Below the pieces are notes generated by a model that saw only the letters and a program-made list of their open reading frames with translations, ran no database searches and had not been told where the DNA came from. From Halovivax asiaticus JCM 14624 (GTDB taxonomy: Archaea; Halobacteriota; Halobacteria; Halobacteriales; Natrialbaceae), in contig NZ_AOIQ01000023.1 of NCBI RefSeq assembly GCF_000337515.1, positions 39,942 through 103,941 of the forward strand: 64,000 bases of DNA, in the 5' to 3' direction. A program made the translations under genes and the position numbers. Of the stretch, positions 1-9,680 are shown in pieces (within the stretch, counting starts at the first letter, position 1; each line of letters starts with the position of its first letter).

Positions 1-12
1 CTGAGTCTCTCC

Positions 13-702
13 ATGGTCGTTCCGCTGGCGATGGGGTGGCGCCACCTGCTGTTCGAGAACTGGCCGATCGAACCGGCCGTGATGGACGCCCATCTCCCCG
101 ACGGTTTGGCACCCGACGTGTACGACGGTTCGGCGTGGCTCTCGATCGTGCCGTTCACCAACGTCGCCGTTCGCCCTAAGGGCGTCCCCGAATCGCTCGG
201 GGTCCGATTGCCGGAACTCAATGTCAGGACGTACGTCACGCACGCCGGTGTTCCGAGCGTCTACTTCTTCAGTCTCGACGCGCAGGGTATCGCGAGCGTT
301 CTCGGAGCCCGTCTCTTCCACCATTTGCCGTACTTCTACGCGCGCATCTCGCTGGAGCGGGTCGACGATCGAATCTGGTTCCGGAGTCGCCGGCACCATC
401 CCGGGGCTCGCCCCGCCCGATACGCGGGAACGTACCGGCCGATCGGCGACCCGTTTTCGGCTCCCGAGGAGCCGTTCGCCGCGTTTCTGGTCGAGCGCTA
501 CCGATTCTACACCGAGGCGCAGGACGGGTCGCTCCGGTACACGGACGTCGACCACGATCCGTGGACGCTCTCCCCGGCTGAGGCCACGATCGAACGGAAC
601 ACGCTATTTTCTGCGCACGGGTTCGAGACACCGAATGCCGGGCCCACGTACTACTACAGTCCGGGCCTGGACGTGATCGCCTCGCGGAGTAACTCGGTGT
701 AG
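13..702 (+). CDS. DUF2071 (YqjF-like) family protein
   Basis: A 229-residue protein that looks like the DUF2071/YqjF family: an early W-R-x-L-L-F-x-N-W-P block, then a central segment around L-N-V-R-T-Y-V, as is usual in that family. The biochemical role is unknown; the fold is related to acetoacetate decarboxylase-like barrels. The frame is open to the left edge of the window (codons for L-S-L-S precede the ATG), so the true start may lie outside. It is convergent with the membrane-protein gene that ends at 741. Family assignment is fairly sure; function is not. Confidence 0.75.
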   Translation: MVVPLAMGWRHLLFENWPIEPAVMDAHLPDGLAPDVYDGSAWLSIVPFTNVAVRPKGVPESLGVRLPELNVRTYVTHAGVPSVYFFSLDAQGIASVLGARLFHHLPYFYARISLERVDDRIWFRSRRHHPGARPARYAGTYRPIGDPFSAPEEPFAAFLVERYRFYTEAQDGSLRYTDVDHDPWTLSPAEATIERNTLFSAHGFETPNAGPTYYYSPGLDVIASRSNSV

Positions 703-740
703 AAAATGCGGCGTCGATCGCAGCGGCCGACGTCGTCGGC

Positions 741-1511
741 TCAGGACTCGTCGTCGCCGTCGTCCGGCGACGGGCGGACGAGGTTTGCGAGGGAGACGAG
801 GATGCCGAAGAGCCACCCGGAGGTGACGGCGAAGCCGAACCACATGGCGGCGTAGGCGGCGCCCTCGAGGTCGAAGTTGTCGCGGAAGTAGTCGCTGATC
901 CCACCGACGTAGAGGACATTGTTGAGGAGCCAGGCGGCGAAGTCGTAGCTCGGTTCGAGGACGTAGGGTTCGAGCGACGGCGTCACGAGTGCGGCGGCGA
1001 CCGGCGGCAGGAAGATCGCCGTCATCGCGAACGGGTAGGCGATCAGCACCGACAGCCAGCGACCGCCGTACTTCGAGGTGGTGGCGGCGATGGCCGTCGA
1101 GACGACGGCGACGGAACTCGCCGCCGCGATGGCGACGAACGGTTCCCACTCGAGTTGGAGGTACGCGAGCGCGCTCAACAGTCCCCAGACGACGACGGCG
1201 ACGAGGGTGATGCCGGCGATGCCCAGTCGCGTGACGGTCGAATCCAGCTTCGAGGCGTAGAATCGAGTACCGAGTCCGACGACGGCCAGCGGATACAGAC
1301 AGAGAAGGACGAGCGCTCCGAGGAGGTACCAGCTATAGTAACCGAGCGCCTGCGGAAGCGTCTCCGGTTTCCACTTACCCATCACCGAGTGACCGCGCCC
1401 GCGCTGGCGCGGGAAGAACACCTCCATCCACGAGCCGTGTAACATCGCGAGATCGAGCATCACCGCACCGATAATGCCGGTACGGTTTCTGCTCCGCGTG
1501 CGGGTTGCCAT
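741..1511 (-). CDS. Haloarchaeal multi-pass membrane protein of unknown function
   Basis: A 256-residue protein starting at the ATG at 1511; an upstream in-frame ATG at 1571 would add 20 residues that look non-coding. A basic N-terminus (M-A-T-R-T-R-S-R) is followed by about five hydrophobic segments (roughly residues 57-80, 92-115, 120-145, 152-172 and 220-242). The C-terminus is acidic (D-D-G-D-D-E-S). No catalytic motif is visible and I do not recognise a named family. It is convergent with the DUF2071 gene, with only 38 bases between the stops. Confidence 0.7.
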   Translation of the reverse strand: MATRTRSRNRTGIIGAVMLDLAMLHGSWMEVFFPRQRGRGHSVMGKWKPETLPQALGYYSWYLLGALVLLCLYPLAVVGLGTRFYASKLDSTVTRLGIAGITLVAVVVWGLLSALAYLQLEWEPFVAIAAASSVAVVSTAIAATTSKYGGRWLSVLIAYPFAMTAIFLPPVAAALVTPSLEPYVLEPSYDFAAWLLNNVLYVGGISDYFRDNFDLEGAAYAAMWFGFAVTSGWLFGILVSLANLVRPSPDDGDDES

Positions 1512-1649
1512 ATCCAGTCCCTGCGACCGGCGGACCGTAAACTTTCCTGTGTATTCTTCGGCGCTGATCACTCAGAAACGCTGGGAAATCGCCCGCTCAT
1601 ATTACTCACGCTGCTTCCTGCCCAGAACCCCTAACGGGAGGTTTGGACG

Positions 1650-2495
1650 TCAGTGCTGGTTCCAGGGACCGAAACCTGGATCGACTTCGCGCTCACCGCG
1701 ATCGAGTTCGTCGATGCGAGCGATCTCGTCCGCCGAGAGCGACAGGTCGAGCGAGGCCCAGTTGTCGGCGATGTGGTCGCGCCCGGTCGCTTTCGGGATC
1801 GCGGTCACGCCCCTCTCGCGGAGCCAGGCGAGGCTCACCTGTGCGGCCGACACGCCGTGGTCGTCGGCGATGTCGGCGAGTTCGTCCTCGTCGAAGACGT
1901 GTCCGCGGGCGAGCGGCGAGTAAGCGACGACGTTGATGTCGAGTTCGTCGCAGGTGTCGAGCACCTCCTGTTGCTGGAGGAACGGATGCATCTCGTACTG
2001 GTGGGCGAAGATGGGTGCGTCGAGAATGTCGGCAGCCTCCTCTAGCTGGTGGGGCAGGAAGTTACTGACGCCGACGCGCCGTGTTACGCCGTCGTCGACG
2101 AGTTCGTCGAACGCGGCCAGCGTCGCCTCGGGGTCGTACTCGCGGGCTGGCCAGTGAATGTACAGCAGGTCGACGGTGTCGACGCCGAGATCGTCGAGAC
2201 TCTCGCGAGCCGTCCGTTTCACGTCTTCTGGAGCCAGGTTGTCGATCCAGACCTTCGTCGCGAGGAAGATATCGTCCCGATCGACGGTGGCTCGCTCGAT
2301 GCCGTCGCCGACGGCAGACTCGTTGCCGTAGGCCTGGGCCGTATCGATGTGGCGGTAGCCCATGTTGAGGGCCGTTTCGACGCTGGTTGCACACTCGTCC
2401 GGGTCGGTGTTCTCCCAGGTACCGAGACCGAGGCGGGGCATTCCGTCTGTCGTCGGACAGTCCGTCGGCTCGATGGCAGTTGGGTCGGTTGTCAT
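1650..2495 (-). CDS. Aldo/keto reductase
   Basis: A 281-residue NAD(P)H-dependent oxidoreductase of the AKR superfamily, normal length. The catalytic tetrad is complete: Asp51 and Tyr56 in H-I-D-T-A-Q-A-Y-G-N-E, Lys81 in A-T-K-V-W, and His114 in Y-I-H-W-P. The V-G-V-S-N-F block and the C-terminal A-I-P-K-A-T cofactor-binding segment are present. This set is typical of AKR5-like 2,5-diketogluconate reductase relatives, which reduce small aldehydes or ketoses. The actual substrate cannot be read from the sequence. It appears to be monocistronic and is divergent from the RNA methylase gene at 2678. Confidence 0.92.
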   Translation of the reverse strand: MTTDPTAIEPTDCPTTDGMPRLGLGTWENTDPDECATSVETALNMGYRHIDTAQAYGNESAVGDGIERATVDRDDIFLATKVWIDNLAPEDVKRTARESLDDLGVDTVDLLYIHWPAREYDPEATLAAFDELVDDGVTRRVGVSNFLPHQLEEAADILDAPIFAHQYEMHPFLQQQEVLDTCDELDINVVAYSPLARGHVFDEDELADIADDHGVSAAQVSLAWLRERGVTAIPKATGRDHIADNWASLDLSLSADEIARIDELDRGEREVDPGFGPWNQH

Positions 2496-2677
2496 ACACG
2501 CCCCTTTGGACGCGATGACCGTAATGGGTTCCCCTTCCGGCGAGCGACACGTGTACCGAAACCGATCGACTCAGTTACAGGCCGGTGGACGGGACGTCGG
2601 ACGGCTGGGCAACGCGCGGCCCGCTTCGAACGATGACTTCGAAACCCACAAGCGACGGCCGGTCGAACGACGGACAA

Positions 2678-3586
2678 ATGGAGCCGTTCGAGCGGTACCG
2701 GCCGATTATCGACGACTTCGAGGCGTTCCTCGCGGCGTGTGAGCGATCGCTCGGCAGCGCCGTCAGGGTCAACACGATCAAGGCGACACCCGAGCGGGCG
2801 ATGGCGACGCTCGATGTCGAATCCGTCGGGTACGAACAGGCCGACTGGGACCCGCGCGTGCTCCGTCTCGAGACCGATTCACCCGGGTCGACGTGGGCGT
2901 CGTTCCACGGGTTCACGCACGGCCAGGAGGAGGTGTCCGTGATCCCGCCGCTCGTTCTGGACCCGGAGCCGGGCGAGCGCGTCTGGGACGCCTGCGCCGC
3001 GCCCGGGAGCAAGGCGACACAGCTCGCCGCGCTGATCGACGACCGCGGAACCGTCGTGGCCAACGACAACAACCTCGGACGCCTCTCTGCGCTCCGATTC
3101 AACGCCGAGCGCCTCGGTGCGACGTCGCTCGCGGTCACGAACGACGATGCGCGGAACTACTCCCTGCAGCCGTTCGACTTCGACGAGTTCGACCGGGCCC
3201 TCGTCGACGTTCCCTGCTCCTGTGAGGGGACGATTCGGAAGAACCCGGACGCGTTAGACGAGTGGTCGATGGGCCACGTTCGCTCGATCGCCGGGATCCA
3301 GACCGGCATCCTCCGGCGGGCCGTGCAGGCGACCCGCACCGGCGGGACGGTCGTGTACTCGACGTGTACCTTCGCTCCCGAGGAGAACGAGGCGGTCGTC
3401 GACCGTGTGCTCGCACGCGAAGACTGTGAGGTCGTTCCGTTCGACCTCGCGCTCGAGCACGACCCCGGTCTCACCGAGTGGGACGAGGAGACCTACGATC
3501 CGTCGCTCGCCGAGGCGGCCCGGATCTATCCCCACCAGAACGACACCGGCGGCTTCTTCGTCGCGAAGCTGGAGGTGACCGGCTGA
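2678..3586 (+). CDS. NSUN/RsmB-family RNA cytosine-C5 methyltransferase
   Basis: A 302-residue S-adenosylmethionine-dependent m5C methylase of the NOL1/NOP2/Sun family, acting on tRNA or rRNA. Visible motifs are the SAM-binding W-D-A-C-A-A-P-G-S-K, motif IV D-V-P-C-S-C (Cys180) and motif VI S-T-C-T-F-A-P-E-E-N-E (Cys230). In this family the Cys in the T-C motif is the nucleophile and the one in P-C helps release product. The ATG at 2678 is preferred because the 31 residues upstream of it look non-coding. The TGA stop overlaps the ATG of the next gene, which implies translational coupling. No PUA-like tail is fused to this protein. Confidence 0.92.
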   Translation: MEPFERYRPIIDDFEAFLAACERSLGSAVRVNTIKATPERAMATLDVESVGYEQADWDPRVLRLETDSPGSTWASFHGFTHGQEEVSVIPPLVLDPEPGERVWDACAAPGSKATQLAALIDDRGTVVANDNNLGRLSALRFNAERLGATSLAVTNDDARNYSLQPFDFDEFDRALVDVPCSCEGTIRKNPDALDEWSMGHVRSIAGIQTGILRRAVQATRTGGTVVYSTCTFAPEENEAVVDRVLAREDCEVVPFDLALEHDPGLTEWDEETYDPSLAEAARIYPHQNDTGGFFVAKLEVTG

Positions 3587-4188
3587 TGGCGGACGACGAG
3601 CGTGTAACCGGGGCCGACGCCGCTGACACTGCGGACACCGAAGACGCCGAGAACGCTGCCGATACGGACGCCATCGACGGCGAACTCGCCACCAACGAGG
3701 GGGAGCGATTCGACCGCTTGCCAGCGACATCCGCCGAACGGACCGTGGCGGGGCGAGTGTCTCGAAAGGAGGTGCTCGAGTACTACGACGAGCGGTTCGG
3801 TATTCCACCCGAGACTTTCGCGGACTACACCTTCTGGGAGAAGGGAGCCGGCAAGATCTGGGTCTACGCGGGGGAGGCTCCGTCACCGACGGCGGTCGAG
3901 TCCCTCGGTATGCTGTGTCTCCGAACCCGCCAGGAACACTGGAAGCCGACGACGGATTTCGTCCAGCGATTCGGCCAGCATGCGACCGAGTGCGTGATCG
4001 ATCTCGATCCGGATGCAGCCGCCCGATTCGTCGCGGGCGAGGACCAGGAACTCGACTGGGACGGCGACTGGGGGTACCTGATCGCCGCTCACGAGATGGC
4101 GGGCGAGCGGGAGCCACTCGGGATCGGACTTTACGTCTACGACGAACTCCGCTCGCTGATTCCGAAGGGGCGCCGACGCGACCTGTAG
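3586..4188 (+). CDS. DUF7122-like, PUA/NIP7-related partner of the RNA methylase
   Basis: A 200-residue protein whose ATG overlaps the methylase stop (ATGA). Residues 1-55 are acidic and low in complexity. The rest (from about V-L-E-Y-Y-D-E-R-F-G) resembles the compact domain that in bacterial RsmF-like methylases is fused behind the NSUN domain. The C-terminus is basic (I-P-K-G-R-R-R), which would suit RNA contact. The coupling suggests that the two proteins form a split two-component methylase, an inference that rests on gene context and partial similarity. No catalytic residues are visible. Confidence 0.65.
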   Translation: MADDERVTGADAADTADTEDAENAADTDAIDGELATNEGERFDRLPATSAERTVAGRVSRKEVLEYYDERFGIPPETFADYTFWEKGAGKIWVYAGEAPSPTAVESLGMLCLRTRQEHWKPTTDFVQRFGQHATECVIDLDPDAAARFVAGEDQELDWDGDWGYLIAAHEMAGEREPLGIGLYVYDELRSLIPKGRRRDL

Positions 4189-4260
4189 TGGGTCGCTGTG
4201 GCGCCGTCGATCACTAGTTTTGTCGTCGTTCACACGGCTTGCCGTCGACACACCGAGTCT

Positions 4261-4650
4261 CTACAGGCCGGCCCCGAGGAAGACGCGGACGAGCACGCCG
4301 ACGACGAGGGAGTACGTGACGTTGACGAGCGTGCCCGCGAGGTAGAACAGGCTGTTGTTCTTCATGTCGTCGCTGCGGACGATGCTCTTGGCGGCGAAGA
4401 CGATCGCGAGTGCGGCATAGGCGCCCGCGAGGACGAATGTGAGCAGGAGGACGTTCTCCGTCTTGCCGACGATGGTGCCGATGTCGCGGTCGGTATCGGT
4501 GACGGACGCGGCGTAGCCGTCGTCGGCCCAGGCGAGCGCGTTCGTCACGACCCAGCCGCTGGTTCCGAGCAGCAGCGCGTAGCCGGCCAGGACGTAGACG
4601 GCCGACTCGTCGAACGGGGCGACGTCGATGCCGACCGCTTGCAGCGCCAT
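4261..4650 (-). CDS. Small four-helix membrane protein coupled to SatD
   Basis: A 129-residue protein with about four hydrophobic stretches (roughly residues 18-38, 68-90 and 102-126, with one weaker). Its ATG at 4650 overlaps the TGA of the upstream satD-like gene (GTGATG), so the two are almost certainly one transcript and translationally coupled. Bacterial satD is also followed by a small membrane protein gene (satE), so this may be its counterpart; I infer that from context only. The alternative in-frame start is a GTG at 4653. Confidence 0.7.
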   Translation of the reverse strand: MALQAVGIDVAPFDESAVYVLAGYALLLGTSGWVVTNALAWADDGYAASVTDTDRDIGTIVGKTENVLLLTFVLAGAYAALAIVFAAKSIVRSDDMKNNSLFYLAGTLVNVTYSLVVGVLVRVFLGAGL

Positions 4651-5342
4651 CACGCCGATTGCACCTCCTCGTCGCGACTATCGGCCGCGTCGGCCGGCCA
4701 CCCGGCCGACAGCGTCTCGCGGAGTCGGCCCTCGATCGTCTCGATCAGCGGCCATGAGGCACTCTGGAGGGTGTTCGAGACGGCCTGTTGGCTGATGCCC
4801 AAATCGTCGGCGACGGCTCGCTGGGTCGGAGCCCGCTCGTAACGGGTCACGACCTCGCGCTGGCGATCGGTCCAGGACTCGCGCAGCGAGAGGAGGAGGT
4901 TGACCTCGTCGGCGACCGCGGTGTCGAGCGGATGGGTGTCGGTGTCGAGCCCGAAGCGAAGCCCGTCGCGTTCGACGGCCTCCAGCAGCTCCGTCGCCCG
5001 GTGGAACGCCTCGCCGTCCATGTGTGCGACTGCATCGGTCTCGCCGACTGAGATCTCGCCGCTGGCGACGGCGAGCCTGATCGCGTGGGGGTATAGGACA
5101 TTCTGGAGCGTGATGGCGACGTCGTAGAGCGAGTCGAGCGAGGACAGCACCGCTCCCAGTTCGTCGATGCCCTTCAGAACCGACGGCCCGGCGACGAACG
5201 ACGATTCGTACCGCGCCGCCACCGTCTCGCGCGCCTCGGTGAACGTCTCTCGAAACCCGTCTCGATCGGCGATCTCCCGGGAATCGACCACGTCGCCGAG
5301 GACGACGTATCGATCGGCTCCAGCGTCGGTTCGGTCCGTCAT
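4650..5342 (-). CDS. SatD-family protein with C-terminal helix-turn-helix
   Basis: A 230-residue protein. The N-terminal block V-V-L-G-D-V-V-D-S-R is the hallmark of the SatD family, named after a gene in an acid-tolerance locus of Streptococcus mutans. The last third has a clear sigma-region-4/LuxR-like helix-turn-helix (T-Q-R-A-V-A-D-D-L-G-I-S-Q-Q-A-V-S-N). So it could sense something through the N-terminal domain and bind DNA. The start at 5342 removes eight unlikely residues. Two palindromes lie just upstream, at 5390-5409 and 5487-5509, and are candidate binding sites. Function in archaea is not established. Confidence 0.8.
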   Translation of the reverse strand: MTDRTDAGADRYVVLGDVVDSREIADRDGFRETFTEARETVAARYESSFVAGPSVLKGIDELGAVLSSLDSLYDVAITLQNVLYPHAIRLAVASGEISVGETDAVAHMDGEAFHRATELLEAVERDGLRFGLDTDTHPLDTAVADEVNLLLSLRESWTDRQREVVTRYERAPTQRAVADDLGISQQAVSNTLQSASWPLIETIEGRLRETLSAGWPADAADSRDEEVQSA

Positions 5343-5389
5343 TCGTCGATGCCGACGAACCCACAATAGAAAAAAGTTGTCTCTGAGAA

Positions 5390-5409
5390 AACAAACATAA
5401 ATGGTTGTT
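5390..5409. promoter_or_regulatory. Palindrome upstream of the satD-like gene
   Basis: A 20-base dyad with arms AACAAnCAT and ATGnTTGTT around a two-base centre; 16 of 20 positions are self-complementary. It is 48-67 bases upstream of the satD-like start, a natural place for an operator. The gene it precedes encodes a helix-turn-helix protein, so autoregulation is a reasonable inference. Confidence 0.5.
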
Positions 5410-5486
5410 CGATGACCGTTGTGATTCTCGCGTGGTGCGTCGAGTGCAGATGACGGTGCGTTGCCGATCTCTCACGAAACACAATC

Positions 5487-5509
5487 TATTACCATAGTAT
5501 ATTGTAATA
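5487..5509. promoter_or_regulatory. AT-rich dyad in the satD / ABC transporter intergenic region
   Basis: A 23-base inverted repeat with arms TATTACnATA and TATnGTAATA around a three-base centre; 18 of 23 positions are self-complementary. It lies in the 377-base divergent intergenic region (5343-5719), 145 bases from the satD-like start and about 210 from the ABC gene. It is markedly AT-rich against the GC-rich surroundings. It could serve either promoter. Confidence 0.4.
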
Positions 5510-5681
5510 CAGGCTTTATTGATTGTTGTTTCGGGCTCCTACTGCCGGAACCGGTCGTTCCTCTTCGTGACCGCTCATCCCGTCGGTGAATCGACCGAGT
5601 AACGACCGGCTACGGCCGGGTCCCTGTCACCCGTCCGGACCGGTCGACGGAACTGATGGTCTCCCGGACGTGGCAGTTTGC

Positions 5682-5719
5682 TAGTATTAATGCCTGTGTG
5701 TGGCGTTGTCTAGCTATCG
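5682..5719 (+). promoter_or_regulatory. Likely TATA element for the ABC transporter genes
   Basis: TAGTATTAAT at 5682-5691 lies about 30 bases upstream of the ATG at 5720, the spacing expected for a leaderless or very short-leader haloarchaeal transcript. No Shine-Dalgarno sequence is seen before the ATG. Two CTAG tetranucleotides, rare in this window, fall in or next to this promoter (near 5681 and 5710). Confidence 0.5.
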
Positions 5720-6961
<1,242 letters not shown>

Positions 6962-6970
6962 CTCAGGATC

Positions 6971-8104
6971 ATGGACCTTCGATCCCACCTCGACGCCGTC
7001 GGATTCGACCGGCTGTGGCCGCTCTCGACGAGCGGGGACGGAGATGCCACAGCCGGCAACGGGACGAGCGGGGACGATGATGACGCAGCCGCCAACGAGA
7101 CGAACGACCCAGCCCAGACGGACGGCGGCTCGACCGTCCACTCCGATCCCGGACCGCCGAGCGCGTCTGGCGGCGGACTCTCACGTCGGGTGAGCCGGCG
7201 ACTGGGGATCGATCACGAGAAGGCGACCGCACTGGCCATCTTTCTGTTGCCCGGCATGACGCTGTTCGCGATCTTCTCGATCGGGCCGATCGCGTACTCG
7301 GCGGTCGGGAGCTTCTTCTCGTGGGACGCGTTCACCATCGGTGAATTCGTCGCGTTCGAAAACTGGGTCGAGACGTTTCGGGACCCACTGATCATCAACT
7401 GGGAGAATATGCGCGAGTTCCGGTTCCCGATGGGTGCCTTGCCGCAGAACCTCCTCTGGGTCGTGATTCACGTCCCACTGAGCACGCTGCTGGGACTGGG
7501 CCTGGCGCTGCTGTTCGCCGATCTGAAGGGCCGGCGGATCCTCCGCTCGATGATCTTTCTCGGCTTCACGACGCCCACGATCATCATCGGACTCATCATG
7601 CTGTTTATCTACGACCCACAGGCCGGGATCTTCAACGAACTCCTTCGCGTGATCGGCCTCGAGGCTCAGGTCAGAAACTGGACGCAATCGCCACAGGTCG
7701 CGATCTACGCCCTGATCGCCGGCGGCGTCTGGGTCCAGACCGGATTCTCGATGCTGCTGTACAGTTCGGCGCTGGCCGCGGTCGATCCGTCGCTCATCGA
7801 GTCGGCGAAGATCGACGGGGCGGGCCGGATCAGGCGATTCCGCGACGTCATCTGGCCCCAGGTCAGACCCGTCACCGCCGTGGTCGTGATAATGGGCATC
7901 ATCTGGGTCCTCCGGATGTTCGACATCGTCTACGCGGCTGGCGGCTCCGCGGGCGGCCCGAATCACGTCTACTCCGTCCTCGGAATCGAGGTGTACCGCG
8001 CGGCGTTCGAACCACCGATACAGTACGGCAACGCGATGGTCGTGGCATTGGTCGAGTTGCTCATCGTTGCACCCCTGGCGCTGTACATCGCCCGCATGAG
8101 GTAA
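6971..8104 (+). CDS. Sugar ABC transporter permease (MalF/UgpA type)
   Basis: A 377-residue binding-protein-dependent permease. The first 80 or so residues are a hydrophilic, low-complexity cytoplasmic extension, unlike bacterial relatives. Six hydrophobic helices follow, with the usual permease loop that contacts the ATPase (around E-S-A-K-I-D-G-A-G-R-I-R-R-F). It starts 9 bases after the ATPase stop and ends 3 bases before the second permease. Subunit type is sure; the sugar is not. A MalF-type partner with a MalG-type one is the standard CUT1 heterodimer. Confidence 0.93.
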   Translation: MDLRSHLDAVGFDRLWPLSTSGDGDATAGNGTSGDDDDAAANETNDPAQTDGGSTVHSDPGPPSASGGGLSRRVSRRLGIDHEKATALAIFLLPGMTLFAIFSIGPIAYSAVGSFFSWDAFTIGEFVAFENWVETFRDPLIINWENMREFRFPMGALPQNLLWVVIHVPLSTLLGLGLALLFADLKGRRILRSMIFLGFTTPTIIIGLIMLFIYDPQAGIFNELLRVIGLEAQVRNWTQSPQVAIYALIAGGVWVQTGFSMLLYSSALAAVDPSLIESAKIDGAGRIRRFRDVIWPQVRPVTAVVVIMGIIWVLRMFDIVYAAGGSAGGPNHVYSVLGIEVYRAAFEPPIQYGNAMVVALVELLIVAPLALYIARMR

Positions 8105-8107
8105 CAG

Positions 8108-9181
8108 ATGACCGAAGACGACACCACCGACGACAGCATCGAGGATACCACCGACGGCGGCATCGACGAACCCTCCGCCTCCGACACGAGCGACGATACC
8201 GACGGCGATGGCACCGGATCGGAGCCGGTCGCTCATCCCGACGGCGGTGCGTCGACTGCGGCCGGTGCCCGAGATCAGTACATTCCGGCCGCGGAGATTC
8301 CAGATAGCAGACCCGCGCGTGACCGCGACTGGGCGGCCTGGCTTCGCGACCATGCGCCGTCGCTCCGGCGCACGCTGACCTACGTCGTCGCGATCGGGGT
8401 GGCAATCCTGTGGATCGTCCCGTTCATCGGGCTGTTTATGGCCTCGCTCCGCCCGCTCTCTGAGATTATCGGCGGCTGGTGGCAGCTGGAGGGGATGACG
8501 CTCACGCTCGAGAATTACCAGCGCGCGTGGGAGTACCAGACGGCGCCGCTCGGCCGGGCGCTGATCAACACGATGATCGTCACGGTTCCGGCCGTGCTGG
8601 TCGTGATGCTCCTCGGTGCGATGGCCGCGTATCCGTTCGCCCGGTTCGAGTTCCCGCTGAAGACGGTGATCTTCTTCGCGATCTTGCTGGTGATGGCTGC
8701 GCCGCCCGAACTGGTGGCGATGGGCAACTACAACACGCTTCGGAACACCGGGATGTTCGACACCTACATGGGGCTCATTCTGGTCCACATCGGCTGGGGT
8801 CTGGGCTGGGTCGTCCTCTTCCTGCGGAACTACCTGCTTGGTATCCCGGAGGAGTTAGAGGAGGCCGCCCGCATCGACGGCGCCTCTCGTTTCCAGATCT
8901 TCCGGACGATCATCCTGCCCCTGTCGGTCCCGGCGCTCGTCTCCGTCGCCGTCATCCAGTTCACCTGGGTCTGGAACGCCTTCTTCTTCCCGCTCGTCTT
9001 CATGCGCTCGCCCGATCTCTACCTCGCTCCCCAGGTACTCCCGCTGATGCGCGGCCGACTGCAGGTGGACTGGGGCCTCGTCGCCGCTGGATCCATCATG
9101 ACGATGGTCGTCCCGATCGTCCTGTTCCTCCTGCTCGAACGGTACTACACGCGCGGAATGGTGGCCGCGGTCGTCGACTGA
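8108..9181 (+). CDS. Sugar ABC transporter permease (MalG/UgpE type)
   Basis: A 357-residue second permease. An acidic low-complexity N-terminus of about 80 residues is followed by six membrane helices. The ATPase-contact loop E-E-A-A-R-I-D-G-A-S-R-F is a textbook EAA motif. It ends with a short C-terminal tail, as in MalG. It is the last gene of the + strand operon. The binding protein is encoded on the opposite strand 0.5 kb away, so the locus is convergent rather than one operon. Confidence 0.94.
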   Translation: MTEDDTTDDSIEDTTDGGIDEPSASDTSDDTDGDGTGSEPVAHPDGGASTAAGARDQYIPAAEIPDSRPARDRDWAAWLRDHAPSLRRTLTYVVAIGVAILWIVPFIGLFMASLRPLSEIIGGWWQLEGMTLTLENYQRAWEYQTAPLGRALINTMIVTVPAVLVVMLLGAMAAYPFARFEFPLKTVIFFAILLVMAAPPELVAMGNYNTLRNTGMFDTYMGLILVHIGWGLGWVVLFLRNYLLGIPEELEEAARIDGASRFQIFRTIILPLSVPALVSVAVIQFTWVWNAFFFPLVFMRSPDLYLAPQVLPLMRGRLQVDWGLVAAGSIMTMVVPIVLFLLLERYYTRGMVAAVVD

Positions 9182-9224
9182 GGCCAATCAGAGATCGTCG
9201 ACGGCGACCAGCTCGACGTCGTCG

Positions 9225-9290
9225 ACTGAGACAACCCACGATCGTCACTGGGATACCCCACGATCATCACTGGGACAGCCCGCGGTCGTC
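9225..9290. repeat. Three imperfect 22-bp tandem units
   Basis: Units begin at 9225, 9247 and 9269; each starts ACTGRGA and ends with a GATCRTC or GGTCGTC block. They fill the 199-base gap between the convergent permease and small membrane-protein genes. They are probably non-coding; a slippage-type expansion is the simplest explanation, though a role in 3' end processing or termination of converging transcripts is possible. Confidence 0.6.
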
Positions 9291-9380
9291 GACTGCGACG
9301 TACACACTGTCGGTTCCTCGGATGGTGGTCGATTCGTCGACCCGAACGGCCCCGTCGCTACCCCGGTCTTGCCCCCTCGC

Positions 9381-9680
9381 TCAAAACGGCACGTAGCCTG
9401 TTATCGTCGCGACTGCGGCGACGACGATGGTGATGAGATTCGCGACGAGAAAGGCCATCGACGAGCGCCAGGCGAACAGCAGAAACGTCGCGAGGGGGAT
9501 CGTTGCGATCGCCGCTGGCCAGGCTCCCTGCAGTGCGAGAATCGTCAAGAACCCCGTCGTGAACAGGAAGAGGACGTCGATGACGAGAGCGTTCGCGTTC
9601 CGGCGGCGGAGTTCTTCGACCGTAATCGCGAGTGTCGACGAGCGCGAGCGCCGGTCGCCGTCGGCGGCAGCGTCGCTCAT
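9381..9680 (-). CDS. Small membrane protein coupled to the sugar-binding protein
   Basis: A 99-residue protein with a polar N-terminus of about 30 residues and three hydrophobic segments (about 33-50, 53-72 and 75-97). Its ATG overlaps the stop of the solute-binding protein gene (9677-9680), so it is translationally coupled to it. I do not recognise the family. Its position suggests an accessory of the transporter, but nothing in the sequence proves this. Confidence 0.6.
   Translation of the reverse strand: MSDAAADGDRRSRSSTLAITVEELRRRNANALVIDVLFLFTTGFLTILALQGAWPAAIATIPLATFLLFAWRSSMAFLVANLITIVVAAVATITGYVPF

Noticed and set aside
7181..8788. 535-codon minus-strand frame opposite the two permease genes
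   Set aside because: High-GC third positions make long antisense frames; the + strand shows clear membrane helices and the EAA motif.
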